Source of the DNA: Halomonas sp.
GTDB taxonomy: Bacteria > Pseudomonadota > Gammaproteobacteria > Pseudomonadales > Halomonadaceae
Direction: 5' to 3'
NCBI GenBank assembly: GCA_007116835.1
Contig: SKHS01000165.1
Span: 1-10,713 of the forward strand
Length of the DNA: 10,713 bases
Position numbers and translations under genes: made by a program
Shown: piece by piece, positions 7,102-10,713 of the stretch
Layout of the letters: each line of letters opens with the position of its first letter
Position numbering within the stretch: position 1 is the stretch's first letter
Notes under the pieces: generated by a model
The model's database searches: none
What the model was told of the DNA's origin: nothing
Seen by the model: the letters and a program-made list of their open reading frames with translations, nothing else

Positions 7102-7350
7102 ATGTATCTTTCCGTACAGCTAAGCTATTACCCGCTGGCCGATGATTTTAAGCCAGTGGTGAAAGAGGTGGTAAAACGGTTGGAAGCCACCGGGTTAGAA
7201 GTACACCCTAATCGAATGAGTACCCAGGTATTTGGAGAATTCGATGCGGTGATGGCCGCTTTAAGCGATGTGATGAAGTGGTCGTTTGAGACTCATGGAA
7301 AAGCGGTTTTTACCGCTAATTTCCTGGAAGGCGATCGACGCCCTCGGTAA
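7102..7350 (+). CDS. Small YkoF / MTH1187-type thiamine (HMP)-binding protein
   Basis: An 82-residue protein preceded by a near-perfect ribosome binding site (AAGGAGG, five bases before ATG). The pattern LSVQLSYYPLADDF, then LEVHPNRMSTQVFGEFDAVM, then KAVFTANFLEGDR matches the YkoF / MTH1187 family. That family is a ferredoxin-like beta-alpha-beta-beta-alpha-beta fold which binds thiamine or its hydroxymethylpyrimidine moiety and often assembles into dimers or tetramers. The MSTQVFG segment is the family's most recognisable piece. It is a single-domain version (B. subtilis YkoF has two), soluble, with no signal peptide. No thiamine transporter or TPP riboswitch is visible nearby, so ligand and role are inferred from family alone. 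It is probably the second gene of an operon with the upstream hydrolase. Confidence 0.75.
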   Translation: MYLSVQLSYYPLADDFKPVVKEVVKRLEATGLEVHPNRMSTQVFGEFDAVMAALSDVMKWSFETHGKAVFTANFLEGDRRPR

Positions 7351-7354
7351 GTAG

Positions 7355-7456
7355 AGAGCTGGCATGGCCGAAACAGCTCTAGGCGGGGGCGCTGTAAACC
7401 CATCCCTGGGCGCTACTTTTGCCATCCATGGCAAAAGACCCCCGCTACGAGCTGTT
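7355..7456. repeat. Nested inverted-repeat element (three-way junction) between convergent genes
   Basis: AACAGCTC (7372-7379) pairs with GAGCTGTT (7449-7456). Inside, GCGGGGG (7383-7389) pairs with CCCCCGC (7439-7445). That stem closes on two arms: a small one, CCCA-tccc-TGGG (7399-7410), and a perfect 10-bp inverted repeat CTTTTGCCAT / ATGGCAAAAG (7416-7437) separated by CC. An alternative hairpin AGAGCTG (7355-7361) / CAGCTCT (7374-7380) uses the same bases as the outer left arm, so the two folds exclude each other. It lies between the convergent thiamine-binding gene and gabT, where terminators are expected. However, the A and T tracts sit on the wrong sides of the stems for an intrinsic terminator. 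It may be a member of a dispersed intergenic repeat family, but only one copy is in this window. Confidence 0.75.
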
Positions 7457-7480
7457 ATAGGCCTTTTGAATCAGAGCCCC

Positions 7481-8755
7481 TTAAACCAGCGATTCCAGGC
7501 AGGATTCGATAATATCCAGCCCTTCGTTGAGAACGCTATCTTCAATCGTGACCGGCATTAAGAAGCGAATCGTATTGCCGTACATGCCGCAAGAGAGCAA
7601 GATCAACCCTTCCTCACGGGCTTTTTTACACAGCGCCGCAGCAAGCTCAGCATTGGGCGTGCGATCGGTTTTATTTGAGACCAGCTCGAATGCCGCCATA
7701 GCGCCTATGTTGCGCACATGGTCAATGCAATCGAACTTGGTTTGCCACTCGTTAAAACGCGCCGCTAGCTTTTCACCCAGCGCTTGGCTTTTTTCAAGAA
7801 TATTCTCCTCTTCGAATACTTCCATCACGGCCAGCGCTGCGGCACAGGCCGTGGGGCTGCCGGTATAGGTGCCGCCGAGGGAGTTAGGGCCTGAGGCGTC
7901 CATGACCTTATCGGTGCCAACAATCGCAGAAATGGGCATGCCGTCAGCCATGCTCTTCGCCATGGTCATCATGTCCGGTTCAACGCCGCTGTGCTCAATG
8001 GCGAACATTTTACCGGTACGGCCAAAGCCAGACTGCACTTCGTCGATGATCATTAGCATGCCATGCTCATCGCAAATTGCGCGGATTTTCTCAAGGAAGC
8101 TCTTGGGCGCGGGATAGAAGCCGCCTTCGCCTAGCACGGGCTCTAAAATAATAGCGGCGGTATCTTTTGGGTTGGCGTCAGTTTTCAGGGTCATTTTTAG
8201 ACCACGAATGGCTTCGTCTTCGCTGACACCGTGGTAGGGCACCGGGTAAGGGGCGCGGAATACCGTGCCAGGCATCGGGCCGAAATCGGTTTGATACGGT
8301 GCGACTTTGCCGTTCATGGCCATGGTGTAGAACGTCCGTCCGTGATAACCACCATCGAAACAAATGACGTTAGAACGGCCGGTGGCCGCGCGGGCAATTT
8401 TAACCGCATTTTCTAGCGCTTCTGCGCCGGAGTTAGCCAGCATGACTTTTGCGTGGCCGCGTACCGGTACAATATGGCTAAGTTTTTCAGCAACCTTCAC
8501 ATAACCTTCATAAGGCATGACGGTCTGGCAGGTGTGCATGACCTTATCCAGCTGGGCTTTCACAGCAGCAACGACTTTTGGGTGACGATGCCCTACGTTC
8601 AAAACGCCGATGCCGCCTGCGAAGTCGATAAAGCGGTTGCCGTCGGCGTCCCAGATCTCAGCATTTTCAGCACGATCCGCAAAAGCGGTAGCAGGGCTGG
8701 CAGCGCCCGCCGCAACGTACTTCTGCTTTAGTTCGTTTAGCTCGGCATTGCTCAT
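7481..8755 (-). CDS. gabT: 4-aminobutyrate (GABA) aminotransferase, PLP-dependent class III
   Basis: A 424-residue fold-type I PLP enzyme that transfers the amino group of GABA to 2-oxoglutarate, giving succinate semialdehyde and glutamate. Start ATG 8755 has AAAGGAG upstream. Seen: DFAGGIGVLNVGHRHP (about 44-59, Ile49 matching E. coli Ile50), the phosphate-binding NSGAEALENA (108-117), GYHGRT (136-141), EPVLGEGGF with Glu210, and the ring-nitrogen partner Asp238 in IIDEVQSGFGRTG. The Schiff-base Lys267 lies in MAKSMADGMP, GTYTGSP is near 295-301, and Arg397 is in IRFLMP. Glu210 and Arg397 correspond to E. coli GabT Glu211 and Arg398, which tune GABA/glutamate recognition, so GABA is well supported over ornithine. 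No gabD is in the window; the next gene upstream on the same strand is the diguanylate cyclase, 56 bases away. Confidence 0.93.
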   Translation of the reverse strand: MSNAELNELKQKYVAAGAASPATAFADRAENAEIWDADGNRFIDFAGGIGVLNVGHRHPKVVAAVKAQLDKVMHTCQTVMPYEGYVKVAEKLSHIVPVRGHAKVMLANSGAEALENAVKIARAATGRSNVICFDGGYHGRTFYTMAMNGKVAPYQTDFGPMPGTVFRAPYPVPYHGVSEDEAIRGLKMTLKTDANPKDTAAIILEPVLGEGGFYPAPKSFLEKIRAICDEHGMLMIIDEVQSGFGRTGKMFAIEHSGVEPDMMTMAKSMADGMPISAIVGTDKVMDASGPNSLGGTYTGSPTACAAALAVMEVFEEENILEKSQALGEKLAARFNEWQTKFDCIDHVRNIGAMAAFELVSNKTDRTPNAELAAALCKKAREEGLILLSCGMYGNTIRFLMPVTIEDSVLNEGLDIIESCLESLV

Positions 8756-8811
8756 GGCTCAACTCCTTTGGGTGTTGGATATTGCTATAGCATAGTGCGC
8801 AATGGCGTTCA
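8756..8811 (-). promoter_or_regulatory. Intergenic region upstream of gabT, with inverted repeat
   Basis: ATTGC (8781-8785) and GCAAT (8799-8803) form an inverted repeat around 13 bases, and the 8-bp palindrome GCTATAGC (8784-8791) overlaps its left arm. On the minus strand TATGCT and TATAGC are -10-like but have no convincing -35. No T-tract hairpin follows the diguanylate cyclase stop, so read-through into gabT is possible. Function is unproven. Confidence 0.3.
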
Positions 8812-9750
8812 TTACACCGAAGAGGATGCAATAACAACGCGATTGCGCCCAGCTTGTTTCGCTTGATACATAGCCTTATCAGCTCGATCAAGCATACGGG
8901 TACTCGAGGCTTCAACGTAACATGCAATACCAGCGGATAGTGTTACGTTGAGCTGCTGATTGGTGCAGGCTGTTTCAGCCACATAGCGACGAACACGATC
9001 AATCGCTATATAGGCTGCGTCGGCGTCGATGCCAGGCATAATGACCAGAAACTCTTCGCCTCCTAAACGAATCTGATAATCAGTAGCGCGAAGGTGTTCA
9101 TTAACAACAGCGGTGACCTCTTTGAGAACGCTGTCGCCGGTACTGTGACCGTAGGTGTCATTAACTGTTTTAAAATTATCCAGGTCAAACATAGCGATGC
9201 TTAGCTTCCCACCATAGCGCTTGCAGCGTTCAAGTTCCTCTTCCAAGCGTTTTAGCCCTTGCCGACGATTGATTAGGCCCGTGAGCTCATCATGGTGGGC
9301 CATATATGCCAAACGTTCGTTGACCTGTTTTAAGCGCTCTTCCAGCTGCTTGCGTTGGGTAATATCAACGATAAACGTTACTTTACGCGGTTTGCTATCA
9401 TCGCCCTCTATGCGTGCCGCTTCAGCAATAATGGTGCGTTTTTCGCCGTTTTTACAGCGAACTTCCCACTCCTGGCGCAGTTCATGGGGCTCTTCGCCGC
9501 GCATAAATTCGTCATGCAGCCGTGTCATGCGTGCTTGATACGCTTTAGGAACGACTAACGAGAAGTGCTGGCCCAATAGTTCATCTTCGCGGTAACCGTA
9601 AAATTGGCAATAAGCTGGATTGACCATCTCAAAGCGCCCGTTGGGGTCAGTGATGCAAATCCCCAGCGGTGCTGTCTTAATGACATTTTCAGTATTGCGT
9701 TTTGATCGGTTAACAAGCTGATACAGGTAGTCAGCACTAAAATCTGTCAT
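8812..9750 (-). CDS. PAS-GGDEF diguanylate cyclase
   Basis: A 312-residue soluble c-di-GMP synthase (2 GTP to c-di-GMP). Residues about 21-130 are a PAS domain with its PAC tail (TAPLGICITDPNGRF, YREDELLG, FIVDITQRKQLEERL), followed by a short helical linker and a GGDEF domain (about 150-312). The active-site loop is GGEEF (230-234), the metal-binding strand is FDLDNFK (188-194), and DELTGLINRR (154-163) is at the domain start. RATD (221-224) lies five residues before GGEEF, which is the RxxD product-inhibition site, so the enzyme should be active and feedback-controlled. No membrane segment or response-regulator domain is present. The PAS ligand cannot be told; I see no diagnostic flavin Cys motif. 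Its ATG directly abuts the TGA of the EAL gene (TGAATG), with GGAG inside the EAL end as ribosome binding site. Confidence 0.93.
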   Translation of the reverse strand: MTDFSADYLYQLVNRSKRNTENVIKTAPLGICITDPNGRFEMVNPAYCQFYGYREDELLGQHFSLVVPKAYQARMTRLHDEFMRGEEPHELRQEWEVRCKNGEKRTIIAEAARIEGDDSKPRKVTFIVDITQRKQLEERLKQVNERLAYMAHHDELTGLINRRQGLKRLEEELERCKRYGGKLSIAMFDLDNFKTVNDTYGHSTGDSVLKEVTAVVNEHLRATDYQIRLGGEEFLVIMPGIDADAAYIAIDRVRRYVAETACTNQQLNVTLSAGIACYVEASSTRMLDRADKAMYQAKQAGRNRVVIASSSV

Positions 9751-10545
9751 TCAGTGCTCCATACTCTGTTGCATTTCCAAGCGCAGCTCTTCTAGCAATG
9801 GCTCTAGGTTGGCGCTGAGTTGATTAATGACTGGCTTTGCATAGAAAAAACCCTGTTGGCGCGAAATACCTGCGCGTGCCAACCAGAGTGCTTCAGCGCG
9901 GGTTTCTACCCCTTCCGCAATCAGCGTCATGTTTAATTCTTTGGCGAGCAACACAACGGAGCGAAGCAGCGCTTGGCGACGCGTGTCGTGATCACAGTTC
10001 ATCACCAGCTCACGGTCGATTTTGAGTTTGTCGGGTGTTAGGTCAGTTAATAAGTCGAGATTGGCATAGCCGTTACCGAAGTCATCCAGGGCTGTTTTAA
10101 AGCCCATTTCGCGGTACGCCTCGATGATGTTGCGCAGATGCTGGCGATCACGTACGCGCTCGGTTTCGGTAATTTCAAAAATGAGTCGATCCATTGGCCA
10201 TCCAACCCGCTGGGAGACCTCAAGCGTTGCTTGAATACAGGCTTCTGGTTCGTAGACAGCATTGGGTAAAAAGTTGATCGATAGATCCGTTTGCATATCC
10301 AGTGCGCTTGCCATCTCAATCGCTTTTACTCGGCAGGCTTGGTCAAAACGATACAGTAAATCATCAGTTACCTGGGAAATGACGCTCCAAGCCGATTCAC
10401 CATTAATACCCCGTACAAGCGCTTCATGAGTCACCACGCGCGCCTGTGAAACATCCACAATGGGTTGGAAGGCCATCGTAAAATCAAAAGGAAGGTCCCC
10501 CTCGCAGCGTTTACATCTACCCTCTACCCATGCGCAGTGACCCAT
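9751..10545 (-). CDS. EAL-domain c-di-GMP phosphodiesterase with N-terminal Cys cluster
   Basis: A 264-residue protein, nearly all one EAL domain (from MAFQPIVD, 24-31), which cleaves c-di-GMP to pGpG. The metal and catalytic set appears complete: Glu41 (EAL), Asn91 (NFLP), Glu124 (FEITE), Asp154/Asp155 (LDDFGNGY), Lys175 (KLKID), Glu211 and Glu214 (AEGVET), and Gln231 (QGFFYAKP). Activity is therefore expected. The first 20 residues carry His3, Cys4, Cys11 and Cys14, a Cys-x6-Cys-x2-Cys pattern that could bind a metal or act as a redox switch. There is no transmembrane segment. Start ATG 10545 has AAGGGGG about seven bases upstream. It is the first gene of a two-gene unit; the diguanylate cyclase start follows its stop with no gap. 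Together they form a make/break pair for one second messenger. Confidence 0.92.
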   Translation of the reverse strand: MGHCAWVEGRCKRCEGDLPFDFTMAFQPIVDVSQARVVTHEALVRGINGESAWSVISQVTDDLLYRFDQACRVKAIEMASALDMQTDLSINFLPNAVYEPEACIQATLEVSQRVGWPMDRLIFEITETERVRDRQHLRNIIEAYREMGFKTALDDFGNGYANLDLLTDLTPDKLKIDRELVMNCDHDTRRQALLRSVVLLAKELNMTLIAEGVETRAEALWLARAGISRQQGFFYAKPVINQLSANLEPLLEELRLEMQQSMEH

Positions 10546-10713
10546 GAAATCCCCCTTTAGCAGTGCGCCTAGTTATCAGCTTGCCGATCTTTTGAGCTGT
10601 CGTCGGTTGGTTTGAAACTTTTGTTAACTATTTAATCATAGACGAATACAGTTTAGTCGCTTGTTAACTTTTCGTATAGGTTTTGTATAGAAATTATGGC
10701 GATGCATACCCGG
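10546..10713 (-). promoter_or_regulatory. Upstream region of the EAL-GGDEF operon with repeated TTGTTAACT motif
   Basis: TTGTTAACT occurs at 10621-10629 and again at 10661-10669, exactly 40 bases apart and in the same orientation; each contains the palindrome GTTAAC. GTATAG is also repeated at 10674-10679 and 10685-10690, 11 bases apart. On the minus strand a -10-like TATGAT lies at 10640-10635 with no strong -35. These are the only candidates for control sites of the c-di-GMP pair; the regulator is unknown. No coding sequence is seen here. Confidence 0.35.

Noticed and set aside
7416..7437. Rho-independent terminator for the thiamine-binding gene
   Set aside because: The stem is followed by A residues and C residues, not a T run, on both strands; the T tract is on the 5' side.
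7372..7456. Integron attC site (85-base imperfect palindrome between genes)
   Set aside because: The ends do not give the GTTRRRY / RYYYAAC core sites (the right end reads GTTATAG), and no integrase or cassette-like genes are near.
7364..7561. Small plus-strand open frame of 65 codons
   Set aside because: It runs through the inverted-repeat element and into the end of gabT on the other strand; it has no ribosome binding site or recognisable domain.

Overview
The window looks like an ordinary chromosomal segment of a moderately GC-rich gammaproteobacterium. Halomonas or a close relative (Oceanospirillales) is my best guess. The reasons are the gene mix, a DinB that closely resembles pseudomonad DinB, a UbiF-like hydroxylase and a perfect CTGT-N8-ACAG LexA operator. 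This placement is from memory of family sequences, not from a search. I see no transposase, integrase, CRISPR array, tRNA or rRNA. Every stretch without a gene is under 170 bases.

Layout from left to right. (1) 1-630, minus: the N-terminal 210 residues of an exported MetX-like alpha/beta hydrolase that runs off the left edge. (2) 708-1880, minus: a UbiH/UbiF-type FAD monooxygenase of ubiquinone synthesis. (3) 1978-2835, plus: a SIRT4-like (class II) sirtuin, divergent from gene 2. (4) 2832-3473, minus: an AAG/MPG-type 3-methyladenine DNA glycosylase whose stop codon interlocks with the sirtuin stop. (5) 3544-5007, plus: a SelO (YdiU) protein AMPylase with a C-terminal Cys. (6) 5071-6117, plus: DNA polymerase IV (dinB) behind a LexA box. 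(7) 6262-7083 and 7102-7350, plus: an alpha/beta hydrolase and a small YkoF-like thiamine-binding protein, a likely two-gene operon. (8) 7355-7456: a nested inverted-repeat element between convergent genes. (9) 7481-8755, minus: GABA aminotransferase (gabT). (10) 8812-9750 and 9751-10545, minus: a PAS-GGDEF diguanylate cyclase translationally coupled to an upstream EAL phosphodiesterase. (11) 10546-10713: the leader and promoter region of that pair, with a 9-bp motif repeated exactly 40 bases apart.

Functionally these are small housekeeping or accessory units rather than one pathway. There is DNA damage handling (AAG glycosylase and SOS-controlled Pol IV), protein modification by NAD- and ATP-using enzymes (sirtuin, SelO), quinone synthesis, GABA catabolism, and a complete make/break c-di-GMP module. 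I do not see a convincing new multi-gene system. The most unusual signal is the structured intergenic element at 7355-7456. It can form a three-way junction, has a competing alternative hairpin, and carries two near-identical apical motifs. The most interesting protein-level oddities are a Glu-to-Asp change in the catalytic SLDE motif of Pol IV and an N-terminal Cys cluster in the EAL protein.
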